From assembly GCF_004363075.1 (NCBI RefSeq), contig NZ_SNYN01000031.1, positions 1 through 52,373 of the forward strand: a stretch of 52,373 nucleotides of DNA, given 5' to 3'. The notes under the pieces are model-generated. The model was not told the DNA's origin. It saw only the letters and a list, made by a program, of their open reading frames with translations, and did not search any database. Position numbers and translations under genes: made by a program. Positions 1 through 7,700 of the stretch are shown here, in pieces. The DNA comes from Actinorugispora endophytica. GTDB taxonomy: Bacteria > Actinomycetota > Actinomycetes > Streptosporangiales > Streptosporangiaceae. Position 1 is the first letter of the stretch; every line of letters starts with the position of its first letter.

Positions 1-49
1 GCCGGACGAACTCCCACTCGGCATCCGACAGTTCATGACGACGTATCAC
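1..49 (-). CDS. IS5-family transposase, N-terminal fragment (runs off the left edge)
   Basis: Read on the minus strand from a GTG at 49-47, the sequence encodes MIRRHELSDAEWEFVR before the window ends. An opening of RRHELSDAEWE type is characteristic of the two-frame IS5 (IS427-group) transposases common in actinomycetes. Only 16 codons are visible, so integrity of the element cannot be judged. The gene points left; the element's right-hand inverted repeat lies just downstream at 75-90. The matching C-terminal end of such a transposase, in the same orientation, is at the other end of the window. Confidence 0.75.
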   Translation of the reverse strand, partial: MIRRHELSDAEWEFVR

Positions 50-74
50 GACACCATGATCCACCAGCGGCGAT

Positions 75-90
75 CATTTGAAAACACTAC
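75..90. repeat. Terminal inverted repeat of the left IS5-family element, with CTAG target at 91-94
   Basis: Read on the minus strand this is GTAGTGTTTTCAAATG. It matches the end of the right-hand element at 52286-52301 (GGCGTGTCTTCAAACG) at 12 of 16 positions. CTAG lies immediately outside (91-94), as it does beside the right element (52282-52285). IS5-family elements usually duplicate a YTAR tetranucleotide, which CTAG satisfies. Confidence 0.7.
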
Positions 91-1028
91 CTAGGACGCT
101 GGAAGCGGAGCCCCCGCCGTCGGAACCCTCCTCTGCTGACGGGCCGAGGCTGATCACGCGCATCGACGACCGGCTCGACCACCTGCGTCGCCTGGACGAC
201 GAGCTGGGCAGCGGCGATGTGCTGGCGCTGGCCCGCGGAGAGTTAGGGCTCATCGTCAACCTGCTCCGCTCAGGGCGCCTGCGCGGCGGTGCGCAGAACC
301 GCCTGTACGCGCTGGCCGCCGAAGCCTCCCGGCAGGTGGCGTGGGCGGCGTTCGATCAGGGCCGCACCGGTACGGCCGCCCGATACTTCGACGGGGCGTT
401 TCGTGCCTCTGCCGAGGCGGGCGATCCGATCAGCGGCGCCTACGCCGCGAGCTTCGCCGCGATCCAGTGCTATTCCACCGGGCATGGCGACCGTGCCCTG
501 AACCTGCTGGAGACGGCCAGCGGCCAGGTGCGGTGGAAGGCCACGCCGCGCATGCAGGCGATGCTCGCAGCCCGCACCGCCCGGGCCTTGTCCACCACCG
601 GCGATCGGCGCGCCTGTGCCCGCCAGTTGCATCTGGCCCGCACCGCCCTGGACAAGGGGGCGTCCGAGGACGATCCGGCGTGCCTGTACTGGGTGACCGA
701 GGGCGAGATCGAGATGATCGCGGGCTCATCGGCCTTGCGCCTGGGAGACCCCGCCGAAGCCCTGCGCCGGTTCGGGGCGGCCATGGAGGCGTCCTACCCC
801 GGTGATGAGGAGTACCCGCGCACCCACGCCATCTACCTGGCCCGCGCCGCCGAGGCACATCTGGCCCTGCACGATCTGGACGCCGCTGTGGAGGCCGGGC
901 GGCACGCGAGCCGGTGTCTGGGAGGCGTGGACTCGGCCCGGTCATCCTCCGAGCTTCAGGGGCTGCGGACGAAGCTCCGTGCGCACCACTCCCACCCCGG
1001 GGTACGCGATTTCCTCCAGGCCGGCTAG
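91..1028 (+). pseudogene. 5'-truncated regulator/TPR-like protein, cut by the IS insertion
   Basis: An open frame runs from the IS end to a TAG at 1026-1028 and gives about 310 residues of alpha-helical, alanine-rich sequence with TPR-like spacing (for example the stretches starting RLYALAAEASRQ and AAFDQGRTGTAARYF). This resembles the C-terminal part of actinobacterial XRE-family regulators of roughly 400-450 residues, whose DNA-binding helix-turn-helix precedes such a domain. No helix-turn-helix and no Shine-Dalgarno site are present; the only in-frame start, TTG at 78, lies inside the IS inverted repeat. I read it as a gene separated from its 5' end by insertion. The family assignment is from general resemblance only. 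Confidence 0.6.
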
Positions 1029-1301
1029 CCTCGCTCCTTCGCTGAGATCAGCTTGGTGGAGCACTGTGCCAGGACGGGTCTGCGATACGGATGTGCATGC
1101 CCAGGGCAGCGCCGAGCCGTTCGGTTTGACGGGTGTCCACCGGCGTCCCGGGGAGGGGCGGCGCCGGGCCGTCAGTGGGGTTTGTCCCCCATGCGAGCTA
1201 CGTGCAGGTGTCCACCGAGTGGTGACGACTCCAGGCTGCCGGATCCGTAGTGTTCAACGCTGTCGCGGTGCTTCGGCCGCGAATCCGGTAAAGGAGTTTT
1301 C

Positions 1302-2138
1302 GTGAGATTCGTTTGGCAGTTCGCGGCCGTCGCGGCGGTCGCCCTCATCGGCAGCCAGGCTTCCTACGCGCTGCAAGAGAACCCGTGGTTCACGCTCGTC
1401 CTGGGCCTCTTGACGGCCGTGCTTACGTTGCTCGTCTACAGGTGGGTGGTGCGGCGGACCGAGCGCCGCCCGGTTACTGAGGTGGCCCGGGAGGGCGCGG
1501 GGGCCGCGATCGGCCGGGGGACGCTGATCGGCGTCGCGCTGTTCGTGGCCGTCATCGTGAGCATCGCCTTTCTCGGAGGCTACGAGATCAGCGGCCTGGG
1601 CTCGGTGACGGGCGCGTTGGGGCTGTTCGGCTTCATGGCCGCCGCCGCCGTGACGGAGGAGGTGATATTCCGCGGCGTCCTGTTCCGGATCATCGAGGAA
1701 CGCACCGGCACGTGGATCGCGCTGGTGCTGACCAGCGTGCCGTTCGGCCTGCTGCACCTGGTCAACCCGCACGCCAACCTGTGGGGCGCCATCGTCGTCG
1801 GGATCGAGGGCGGCGCTATGCTCACCGCCGCGTACATCGCCACCCGTAACCTGTGGGTGCCGATCGGCCTGCACTTCGGTTGGAACTTCGCCGCGGGCGG
1901 CATCTTCAGCACCGAGGTCTCGGGCAACGACACCCAGCAGGGGCTGCTGGACGCCGCGACGTCGGGCCCGATGCTCATCACCGGCGGAGACTTCGGCCCG
2001 GAGGGAAGCCTGTTCGCGGTGCTGTTCTGTGTGCTGGTGATGATCGCGTTCGTGTGGCTGGCCCACCGGCGCGGCCACCTGGTGCCCCGCCGTCGGCGTG
2101 CCGACCGGGCCGGCGCCGGCACTACACTTCCTCAGTGA
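1302..2138 (+). CDS. CPBP-family intramembrane glutamic endopeptidase
   Basis: The product is a 278-residue polytopic membrane protein. It carries the three conserved CPBP (Abi/CAAX protease) motifs: EEVIFR with Glu119, Glu120 and Arg124, then FGLLH with Phe148 and His152, and HFGWN with His191 and Asn195. In this family the Glu and His residues form the intramembrane active site. Hydrophobic segments lie near residues 5-25, 30-50, 73-92 and 105-118, with more in the C-terminal half. The GTG start follows an AAAGGAG ribosome site at about 1290-1296. Its stop overlaps the GTG of the histidine kinase (2135), so the three genes to 3969 are one translationally coupled operon. Bacterial CPBP proteins act in peptide maturation, self-immunity or signalling; the target here is unknown. 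Confidence 0.9.
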   Translation: MRFVWQFAAVAAVALIGSQASYALQENPWFTLVLGLLTAVLTLLVYRWVVRRTERRPVTEVAREGAGAAIGRGTLIGVALFVAVIVSIAFLGGYEISGLGSVTGALGLFGFMAAAAVTEEVIFRGVLFRIIEERTGTWIALVLTSVPFGLLHLVNPHANLWGAIVVGIEGGAMLTAAYIATRNLWVPIGLHFGWNFAAGGIFSTEVSGNDTQQGLLDAATSGPMLITGGDFGPEGSLFAVLFCVLVMIAFVWLAHRRGHLVPRRRRADRAGAGTTLPQ

Positions 2139-3313
2139 TCAATCGTCGGCGGGTTCTTGAGTCGTGGCGCCGGTTCGGCGCCACGGTCTGGTACCTCCCG
2201 TTCGGGCTGCTGCTCTTCGCCGGGTCGTTCCTGCCGGCACTCCACAGCCAGGGGACCCAGCTCGGCGGCCTGCCGCCCCGTCCCTTCGACGTGCTGGCCG
2301 TCGTGGCGATCGCCCTCGAATGCCTTCCGCTTGCCGTGCGCAAGCGGTGGCCGGTCGTCTGCCTCGCCCTGGTGTCTCTCGGCTTCGCCGTCGACCAGCT
2401 CCGCGGCTACCACTCGCTCGCGGGCGTCGCGCTGCCCATCGCGCTGGTGAGCGTGGGGTCCCTTCTGGAACGGTACCGGCGCACCACCGCACTCCTGTTC
2501 TCCATGGCGTACGTGCCGCTGGCGGTCGCGCTTTTCTGGCTCGGCTCGGAGGAGTCGCCGGGCGGGCCTCCGGGCGAGACGCCGAGCGGGTTCGTGACGT
2601 TCTACCTGGCGCTGGCCTTCGCGTGGGGGATCGGGACGTGGCTGCGCTCCACCCGGGCCGCGGAAGCCGAACGCCGTCGTCGCGTCGCCGAGGACACCCG
2701 CGCCGCCGAGCGCGCCCGCATCGCCCGCGAGCTCCACGACGTCGTGACCCACCACGTGACGGCGATGGTCGTGCAGGCCGAGGCGGCGCGGTACCTGACC
2801 GCCGTGCCCGACCGCCTCGACCAGACCCTGACCGCCGTCACCGACACCGGTCGGCGGGCCATCACCGACCTGCGGCACCTGCTCGACCTGCTCAACCCCG
2901 ACCACGGCACCGGGGCCAGGACGCCGCCTGTCGGCAGGCTCGTCACACTCGTGGAACAGACGCGCCAGGCCGGGCAGCCGGTGGAGTTCACCGAGGAGGG
3001 CGCGCCGGCGGAGTCGAGCGGCAGCGCCTACCTCGTGGCCCACCGGGTCGTGCAGGAGGCCCTGACGAACGCGCTCAAGCACGCGCACGGCAGCCGCACC
3101 TCGGTCCGGGTGCGCCACAGCGAAAGGGAGATCACCGTGGAGGTCGACACGGACGGCTCCGGTTCGAAGGGCGGAGCCCCCGGCGGGAGCGGGCGGGGGC
3201 TCGCGGGTCTCCGCGAACGGGTCGACGTGCTGGGCGGCGACTTCAGCGCGGACCGGCAGCCGGGCGGCGGCTTCGCCGTGCGGGCGCGCATACCCGCGGG
3301 GGGCCTGTCGTGA
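2135..3313 (+). CDS. Sensor histidine kinase, NarL-type two-component system
   Basis: The 392-residue protein starts at a GTG overlapping the upstream stop as GTGA. About five hydrophobic segments fill residues 15-170 and there is no obvious extracellular sensor domain, so it may sense the membrane itself. A HisKA_3 dimerisation domain follows, with the phosphoacceptor in the motif ARELHDVVTHH (His201). The HATPase_c domain has an N-box (VVQEALTNALKHA) and a G-box (GRGLAGLRERV). This layout is that of the DesK/LiaS-like kinases. It is coupled by another GTGA overlap to the response regulator downstream. A longer upstream reading of this frame inside the CPBP gene is overlap, not real N-terminus. 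Confidence 0.93.
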   Translation: MINRRRVLESWRRFGATVWYLPFGLLLFAGSFLPALHSQGTQLGGLPPRPFDVLAVVAIALECLPLAVRKRWPVVCLALVSLGFAVDQLRGYHSLAGVALPIALVSVGSLLERYRRTTALLFSMAYVPLAVALFWLGSEESPGGPPGETPSGFVTFYLALAFAWGIGTWLRSTRAAEAERRRRVAEDTRAAERARIARELHDVVTHHVTAMVVQAEAARYLTAVPDRLDQTLTAVTDTGRRAITDLRHLLDLLNPDHGTGARTPPVGRLVTLVEQTRQAGQPVEFTEEGAPAESSGSAYLVAHRVVQEALTNALKHAHGSRTSVRVRHSEREITVEVDTDGSGSKGGAPGGSGRGLAGLRERVDVLGGDFSADRQPGGGFAVRARIPAGGLS

Positions 3314-3969
3314 CCGCGCCGATCCGGGTCCTGGTCTGCGACGACCAGGTGCTGATCCGCACCGGGCTGACCACGATCATCGACGCCCAGCCCGACCTCG
3401 AGGTGGTGGGCGAGTGCGGGGACGGGCAGGCCGCCGTCGACCTCGGTGGTCGGCTGCGGCCGGACGTCGTGGTGATGGACGTGCGCATGCCGGTGCTCGA
3501 CGGCATCGAGGCCACCCGCCTGCTGGCCGGCGCCGGGGTGTCGCATCCCGTCAAGGTGCTCGTGGTGACGACGTTCAACCTGGACGAGTACGTCTACGAG
3601 GCGTTGCGCGCGGGGGCGAGCGGGTTCCTGCTCAAGGACGCTCCGCCGGCCCAGCTGCTGCACGGCATCCGGACCGTGGCCGCGGGCGCGGCCCTGCTGG
3701 ACCCCGAGGTGACACGCCAGCTCGTGGGCAGGTACGCGGCCCGGATCAGGCCCGCCGAGGACACGACGCATGACAGCCCGCTGACCCCCCGCGAACTGGA
3801 GGTCCTCCGCCTCATCGCGGACGGCCTCTCCAACAGGGAGATCGCCGCGACCCTCGTGTTGAGCCAGGAGACCGTCAAGACCTTCGTGTCGCGCATCCTC
3901 GCCAAACTCGCGCTCCGCGACCGCGTCCAAGCGGTCGTCTACGCCTACCGCCACGGCCTGGTGACCTGA
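3310..3969 (+). CDS. Response regulator, NarL/FixJ family (REC-LuxR HTH)
   Basis: The 219-residue protein has an N-terminal receiver domain with acidic residues DD at 11-12, the phosphoacceptor Asp57 in VVMDVRMP, a Thr in VVTTF and the conserved Lys in LLKDAPP. A LuxR-type helix-turn-helix occupies about residues 155-219 (LTPRELEVLRLIADGLSNRE). The start is the GTG overlapping the kinase stop, so kinase and regulator are made together. The cognate genes are not shown by the sequence, but co-transcription with the membrane protease suggests a cell-envelope role. It ends 25 bp from the converging methyltransferase gene. Confidence 0.95.
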   Translation: MTAPIRVLVCDDQVLIRTGLTTIIDAQPDLEVVGECGDGQAAVDLGGRLRPDVVVMDVRMPVLDGIEATRLLAGAGVSHPVKVLVVTTFNLDEYVYEALRAGASGFLLKDAPPAQLLHGIRTVAAGAALLDPEVTRQLVGRYAARIRPAEDTTHDSPLTPRELEVLRLIADGLSNREIAATLVLSQETVKTFVSRILAKLALRDRVQAVVYAYRHGLVT

Positions 3970-3994
3970 CGCGCCGCGCGGGCGCCGGAGCGGG

Positions 3995-5170
3995 TCACAC
4001 GCCGAGGACGTTTCCCGGGTGATCGGTCCACAGGCGGTGGTCGCCGGTCGTGGTGACGGTCAGTCCGAGCCGGTCCCGGCCGGGGCTGCCCGCGGCTTCC
4101 CAGGCCGTGTGGGCCGCCTCGATCTCGGCCCACAGGTCCCGGGGGCCGTACCGGTGCGCCTCGTAGTCGTTCCGGCCGGGCACGAACTCCCCGACGGCCC
4201 AGGAGCCCGCCCGGTCGTAGACGTAGACGGTGGCCTCGCCGCTGCCCTCGGGGCCGTCGTAGCGGCCGTAGGCCAGGCCGGGGACCAGCAGGCCGACGAC
4301 CAGGTCGCGTCCCGGGTCGCGGTCGGACAGCAGGGCGGGGGAGAACCCGATCCGCTCGTCGGCCACGCCGGGAGCGTCCTCGTCCACGAAGTCCCACAGG
4401 CCGCCGGTGACGCGCTCCTGGCGCAGCCCCATGAACCCCGCGTCGCCCAGAATCGGGCCGCTCGCGGTCCCGTCGTCGCCGACGGTGAGGCGTACCAGGA
4501 CGCCCGAGGTGTAACCGGTGGTCCACGGCGTCACGATCAACCCGCCGGGGCGGGTCTGGGTGATCCAGGCCGCGGGGACGCGCCGCGCGGCGACCGTGGC
4601 CAGGACCCGGTCGAAGGGCGCGCGTTCGGGCACTCCCAGCGCGCCGTCGCCGACCACCAGGCGTGGTGCGTGCCCGGTGGCGTTCAGGTTCGCCGCGGCC
4701 TGCTCTCCCAGGACCGGGTCGATCTCGACCGAGGTGACGTTCCGAGAGCTGAACCGCTCGCACAGCAGCGCGCAGTTGTACCCGGTGGCCGTGCCGATCT
4801 CCAGGACCGTCTCGTCCCCGCGGGCCCCGAGGGCGTCCAGCATCCCCGCGACCAGGGACGGCTGGGAGGCCGCGCTGGTGGGGAGCAGGCCCCGGCCGTC
4901 GGGCCCGGCGGGTTTCCCGTCGTCGACCTGGGTGACCACCGCCGCGTCCACGTAGGCGTTGTCCCACCAGTACGGATCGGAGCGGGGCACCGGGACCCAC
5001 TGGTCCTCGTCCAGGGCGTCGGGGGCCCAGATCGGGTCGGGGAGGAAGCGGTGGCGGGGGACGCGCTCGAACACCGTGTGCCAGGCCGGATCGGAGAGGT
5101 GCCCGGAGGCGGCCAGTTCTCGTGTCAGTGCGGCGGGCCGGCCGTCGGGGGCGGAGGGGGTGGAGGTCAC
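3995..5170 (-). CDS. PIMT-like peptide O-methyltransferase, candidate RiPP tailoring enzyme
   Basis: The 391-residue protein has the protein-L-isoaspartate O-methyltransferase fold: an N-terminal motif with FERVPRHRFLP (about 34-44), a substrate-loop region with PTSAASQPSLVAGML (about 97-111), and SAM motif I VLEIGTATGYN (about 122-132). It is nearly twice the length of housekeeping PIMT (about 210 residues). A C-terminal extension of about 150-180 residues is typical of PIMT homologues that work on lanthipeptides, graspetides and imiditides, where they methylate an Asp and drive aspartimide formation. Its GTG start overlaps the stop of the 39-codon peptide gene 5167-5286 as GTGA, so the two are translated together. 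No ATP-grasp, lanthipeptide synthetase or lasso genes are nearby. A protein-repair role is less likely given the length and the coupling. Confidence 0.85.
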   Translation of the reverse strand: MTSTPSAPDGRPAALTRELAASGHLSDPAWHTVFERVPRHRFLPDPIWAPDALDEDQWVPVPRSDPYWWDNAYVDAAVVTQVDDGKPAGPDGRGLLPTSAASQPSLVAGMLDALGARGDETVLEIGTATGYNCALLCERFSSRNVTSVEIDPVLGEQAAANLNATGHAPRLVVGDGALGVPERAPFDRVLATVAARRVPAAWITQTRPGGLIVTPWTTGYTSGVLVRLTVGDDGTASGPILGDAGFMGLRQERVTGGLWDFVDEDAPGVADERIGFSPALLSDRDPGRDLVVGLLVPGLAYGRYDGPEGSGEATVYVYDRAGSWAVGEFVPGRNDYEAHRYGPRDLWAEIEAAHTAWEAAGSPGRDRLGLTVTTTGDHRLWTDHPGNVLGV

Positions 5171-5286
5171 TTCGGACCGGTCTTCTCTCCGCCACCGCCG
5201 TGCGGGGTCGGTTTCTGGCCGTCCTGCTCGGGCTTGGGGGTGGATCCGCTGTCGACCGGCTTGTCCTGGTTGCCGTGGCTGCCCAT
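5167..5286 (-). CDS. Putative RiPP (imiditide-type) precursor peptide, 39 residues
   Basis: A short ORF begins at ATG 5286 behind a strong GAGGAGG ribosome site six bases upstream and ends with a TGA that overlaps the methyltransferase GTG. The product starts MGSHGNQDKPVDSGS and ends HGGGGEKTGPK. It has no hydrophobic core and no aromatic residue, and contains 7 Gly, 5 Lys, 5 Pro and 5 acidic residues. It holds one Asp-Gly pair (D22-G23, in PEQDGQKP), the sequence most prone to aspartimide formation and the obvious target for a PIMT-like enzyme. Asn6-Gln7 and Asp12-Ser13 are weaker candidates. The function is inferred from coupling to the methyltransferase and from this motif; no homologue is recognised from memory. 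Confidence 0.6.
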   Translation of the reverse strand: MGSHGNQDKPVDSGSTPKPEQDGQKPTPHGGGGEKTGPK

Positions 5287-5332
5287 CGTGTCCTCCTCGG
5301 GGAGAGAGCGCCGGGACGACGCTGACCGTGCG

Positions 5333-5397
5333 GTGGCGGTGGTCCGTTCCAGGGGTGGCCGCTTCGGAGCGGAAAAGCCGGAACGGACCACCGCCAC
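5333..5397. promoter_or_regulatory. Long hairpin upstream of the peptide/methyltransferase pair
   Basis: Two perfect 18-bp arms (GTGGCGGTGGTCCGTTCC at 5333-5350 and its complement at 5380-5397) enclose a 29-base loop with a smaller inner stem (CCGCTTCGGAGCGG). It sits about 50 bp upstream of the peptide start and directly after the terminator of the nuclease gene. It could be a second terminator or a 5'-leader structure of the peptide operon; the sequence does not decide. Confidence 0.5.
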
Positions 5398-5407
5398 GGG
5401 TGTGTTT

Positions 5408-5448
5408 CCGCCGGTCCGCGGAGGACGGCGTCCTCCGCGGACCGGCGG
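5408..5448 (-). terminator. Hairpin terminator of the Rpn-like gene
   Basis: Perfect 19-bp arms (5408-5426 and 5430-5448) with a three-base loop begin two bases after the stop codon of the gene at 5450-6358. No U-tract follows, as is usual in high-GC actinomycetes. Confidence 0.75.
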
Positions 5449-5449
5449 C

Positions 5450-6358
5450 TCAGGCGAACAGGTCCTCGGCGGTCTCGGCGGTGGCGGACCGGCGTACCCA
5501 GGTGATGAGCTGCTCGGCGTCGGCGCAGGAGGAGACCCGCTCACGTACGGAGTCGGAGACCTCGATCCCGCGTGCCTCCAGGACCAGCAGCACGTCCTCG
5601 GCCCGCCCCTCGGCCCGCCCCTCGGCTTTTCCTTCGGCCTTTCCTTCGGCTTTTCCCTCGCGGAAGGGACGGCCGATGAACTCGGTCTTGAACTCGTAGG
5701 CGCCCAGGTTCACGGTTTCCTCCAGATATTTCCTGGCCGCGGCGGGCAGCGCCGCGAGCACGTAGTCAGAATACAAAGTGGTCCTCGACCGGTCGAGGAC
5801 GTCGAATGCGGGCAGCAGCGCGTCCAGGACCGCTCGGTCGCTGGAATGGTGCATCGCGGCGGCCAGGATCGCCAGTTCCGGGTTCGCCCTGGCTTCCTCG
5901 GCATCGGTGACCGGTTTCAGGTCGGACGTTCCCAGGACGAGCGGCGTTTGCGTCATGTGGCCGAGACCCAGGTCGATCGGCGTCGCGCACCAGCGGGCCA
6001 CCGTCTCGGACGGTGTCAGGACGAGCAGCGCCACCGGGCAGCCCAGCCTGGCCCGGATGTTGGCCACGTACACGGGCCAGCTGAAGCGTTTCCGGGCGTC
6101 ACGTCGGGACTGGTACTCGATGACGATCGCCAGGGCCGGTTCCGCCCTGTCCCCGCCGGAGTCCGGGCTGTTCTCGAGGACGACGACGGAGTCGGCCCGA
6201 AGCTCCGGAGGGGCGGTGGTGGTGGCGTCGCCCGACTCGCACCGGGCCCGGGTGAATTTCGGGAGGGCGCTCCCGCAGACGTGGTCGAGAAGGCTGGCTG
6301 CCAGGTCCGGGGAGTGCCGGATGAGATCGAGGGGGAATTCGTGGTCGAGAGACGGCAT
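5450..6358 (-). CDS. Rpn/PD-(D/E)XK nuclease-like protein
   Basis: The chosen start (ATG 6358) gives 302 residues opening MPSLDHEFPLDLIRHSPDLA, a signature of a large actinobacterial family related to Rpn/YadD-type PD-(D/E)XK nucleases. The nuclease core is suggested by the beta strands SVVVLEN and LAIVIEYQ (Glu-x-Gln) followed by a helix with RFSWPVYVANIRARL. Near the C-terminus is a tandem GKAE/GRAE tract encoded by the 12-bp repeats at 5597-5656, followed by a helical tail. Rpn proteins in E. coli promote RecA-independent recombination; in actinomycetes these genes are numerous and uncharacterised. An in-frame ATG exists further upstream (6433), but family homology begins at MPS. Confidence 0.75.
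   Translation of the reverse strand: MPSLDHEFPLDLIRHSPDLAASLLDHVCGSALPKFTRARCESGDATTTAPPELRADSVVVLENSPDSGGDRAEPALAIVIEYQSRRDARKRFSWPVYVANIRARLGCPVALLVLTPSETVARWCATPIDLGLGHMTQTPLVLGTSDLKPVTDAEEARANPELAILAAAMHHSSDRAVLDALLPAFDVLDRSRTTLYSDYVLAALPAAARKYLEETVNLGAYEFKTEFIGRPFREGKAEGKAEGKAEGRAEGRAEDVLLVLEARGIEVSDSVRERVSSCADAEQLITWVRRSATAETAEDLFA
5597..5656 (-). repeat. Five 12-bp tandem repeats coding for GKAE/GRAE
   Basis: Units at 5597, 5609, 5621, 5633 and 5645 read CTCGGCCCGCCC (twice), CTCGGCTTTTCC, TTCGGCCTTTCC and TTCGGCTTTTCC. They lie inside the nuclease-like gene and keep frame, so copy-number change would lengthen or shorten a charged helical linker without breaking the protein. The A/T-richer units stand out against the surrounding GC content. 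Confidence 0.85.
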
Positions 6359-6580
6359 GGGAAGACGATAAGCCGAATTGGGGGAGTGTTTCCAGTCGGA
6401 GAATGAAATGCACGAATATATTCGTTGTTTCACTTCTGAAAAGTGGAAAACTGTCGAATATTTGTATTGAGGCGTGCTTGTCCGTGCAGAATCGTTGCTT
6501 GCCGTGACTGCCCGCGCGTTCTTTCGCTCTCTCCTTTCGGAGACCCAGCGGCTCGGGCCGGCGGGCCTCCTCCGGGGGCG

Positions 6581-6627
6581 CGGCGCGGACGGCCGCCCCG
6601 CTCCTCGCGGGGCGGCCGTCCGCGCCG
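6581..6627 (-). terminator. Hairpin terminator of the sigma factor operon
   Basis: Perfect 21-bp arms (6581-6601 and 6607-6627) close a TCCTC loop 18 bp downstream of the stop codon of the CU044_5270-family gene. It is one of the strongest stems in the window. Confidence 0.8.
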
Positions 6628-6644
6628 TCGTCGGGTGTCGGGGG

Positions 6645-7700
6645 TCAGGGGATCTGCTTGACCTCGGCGACCCAGGCGCTGGCGACCAGGACGGTGTAGT
6701 TGTTCACCTGCGGCAGCTCGCCCGGGGTGGGCGCGTCGCTCTCCATCAGGACGGTCTCGTGGTAGAGCGGCATCCCGGTGTCGGGGGCGAACATGACGCG
6801 CCGCTGCAGGAGGCCGCCCTCGACGCTCTCGGTGTCCTCGGTCAGGAAGAGCAGCCCCGAGCGGCCCTCGCGGTCGGTGGCCTCTCCGGCGAACCGGACG
6901 TCGTCGCGCCCGGCGAGCATCCGCAGGACGGCGCCCTGCTCGGCGGGGGTGACCGGCCGCTCGCCGTAGAGCTCCTGGAGCGCGGAGAACAGGGTCGCGG
7001 TGCTGGTGCTGTCGGTGTCCCAGATCTCCGGGAGCTGGGCCTCCAGCGCCCCGGGGTCGGTGGCCAGCTCGCCCGGCTCCCAGGTCATCGCCAGCCCCTC
7101 GTCCATGCCGTCGCTCTCCGACGGGCCCTGCTCGAACAGCGACAGGACGGGGTCGGCGTCCCCGGACAGGTGCTCGGCGGGCTGGGGGGCCTCGACGGAG
7201 TAGCCCGCGTCCTGCGAGGCCGAGCGCCAGACCTGGTGGTCGACCGGCGCGATGCCCCAGCCGAACTCGTCGGTGTCGGCGTCCTGCACCCAGGTCAGGG
7301 TCCACTGCGCGGTGCGCACGTAGGCGACGTCGCCGGCGGGCGCGGGCTCGGGCCGGGCCTCGGCCGTCTCCGCCAGGGCCAGCAGCTCCTCCCGGGCGCC
7401 CTCCAGGTTCGCGGGGGTCACCGACAGGGGGGCCGGCGGCGGACCGGCGTAGGCGCTGTCCGCGGGGTTCACGGCGAGTACCCCGATCATGGCCAGCGCC
7501 GCCGCGCACGCGGCGGCGCCGAGGGCGGCGAGGCGCCACCGGGCCTTGGACGCCCCGATGCGCGCCCCCGGGGTGCGGGCGCCGCCCATCGCCAGGGCGT
7601 CGACGCGGGCCCGGGCGCGCTGGTCGGCGTCGACCCGGACGGCCGCGGCGGGGTCGAGGGGGGCGAGCAGGTCGCGCACGGCGCGCTCGTCGGTGTTCAT
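6645..7700 (-). CDS. CU044_5270-family membrane protein encoded with an ECF sigma factor
   Basis: The 351-residue protein has a cytoplasmic N-terminus of about 55 residues, one transmembrane helix near residues 57-78 (LAALGAAACAAALAMIGVLAV) and a large outside domain. This is the layout of the actinobacterial CU044_5270 family, almost always encoded directly after an ECF sigma factor and thought to act as its membrane-bound regulator or partner. The ATG at 7700 overlaps the TGA that would end the sigma factor in its corrected frame (ATGA). The N-terminal opening MNTDERAVRDLLAPLDP is typical. No zinc-binding anti-sigma HxxxCxxC motif is present. Confidence 0.85.
   Translation of the reverse strand: MNTDERAVRDLLAPLDPAAAVRVDADQRARARVDALAMGGARTPGARIGASKARWRLAALGAAACAAALAMIGVLAVNPADSAYAGPPPAPLSVTPANLEGAREELLALAETAEARPEPAPAGDVAYVRTAQWTLTWVQDADTDEFGWGIAPVDHQVWRSASQDAGYSVEAPQPAEHLSGDADPVLSLFEQGPSESDGMDEGLAMTWEPGELATDPGALEAQLPEIWDTDSTSTATLFSALQELYGERPVTPAEQGAVLRMLAGRDDVRFAGEATDREGRSGLLFLTEDTESVEGGLLQRRVMFAPDTGMPLYHETVLMESDAPTPGELPQVNNYTVLVASAWVAEVKQIP

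Noticed and set aside
1029-1301. A gene between the truncated regulator and the CPBP protease
   Set aside because: Short frames there have no ribosome site, no domain and mixed codon use; nothing is supported.
4019-6406. A 795-codon open frame on the plus strand opposite the methyltransferase, peptide and nuclease genes
   Set aside because: It is Gly/Arg/Pro-rich with no domain, crosses three well-supported minus-strand genes and two hairpins; long antisense frames are usual at this GC content.
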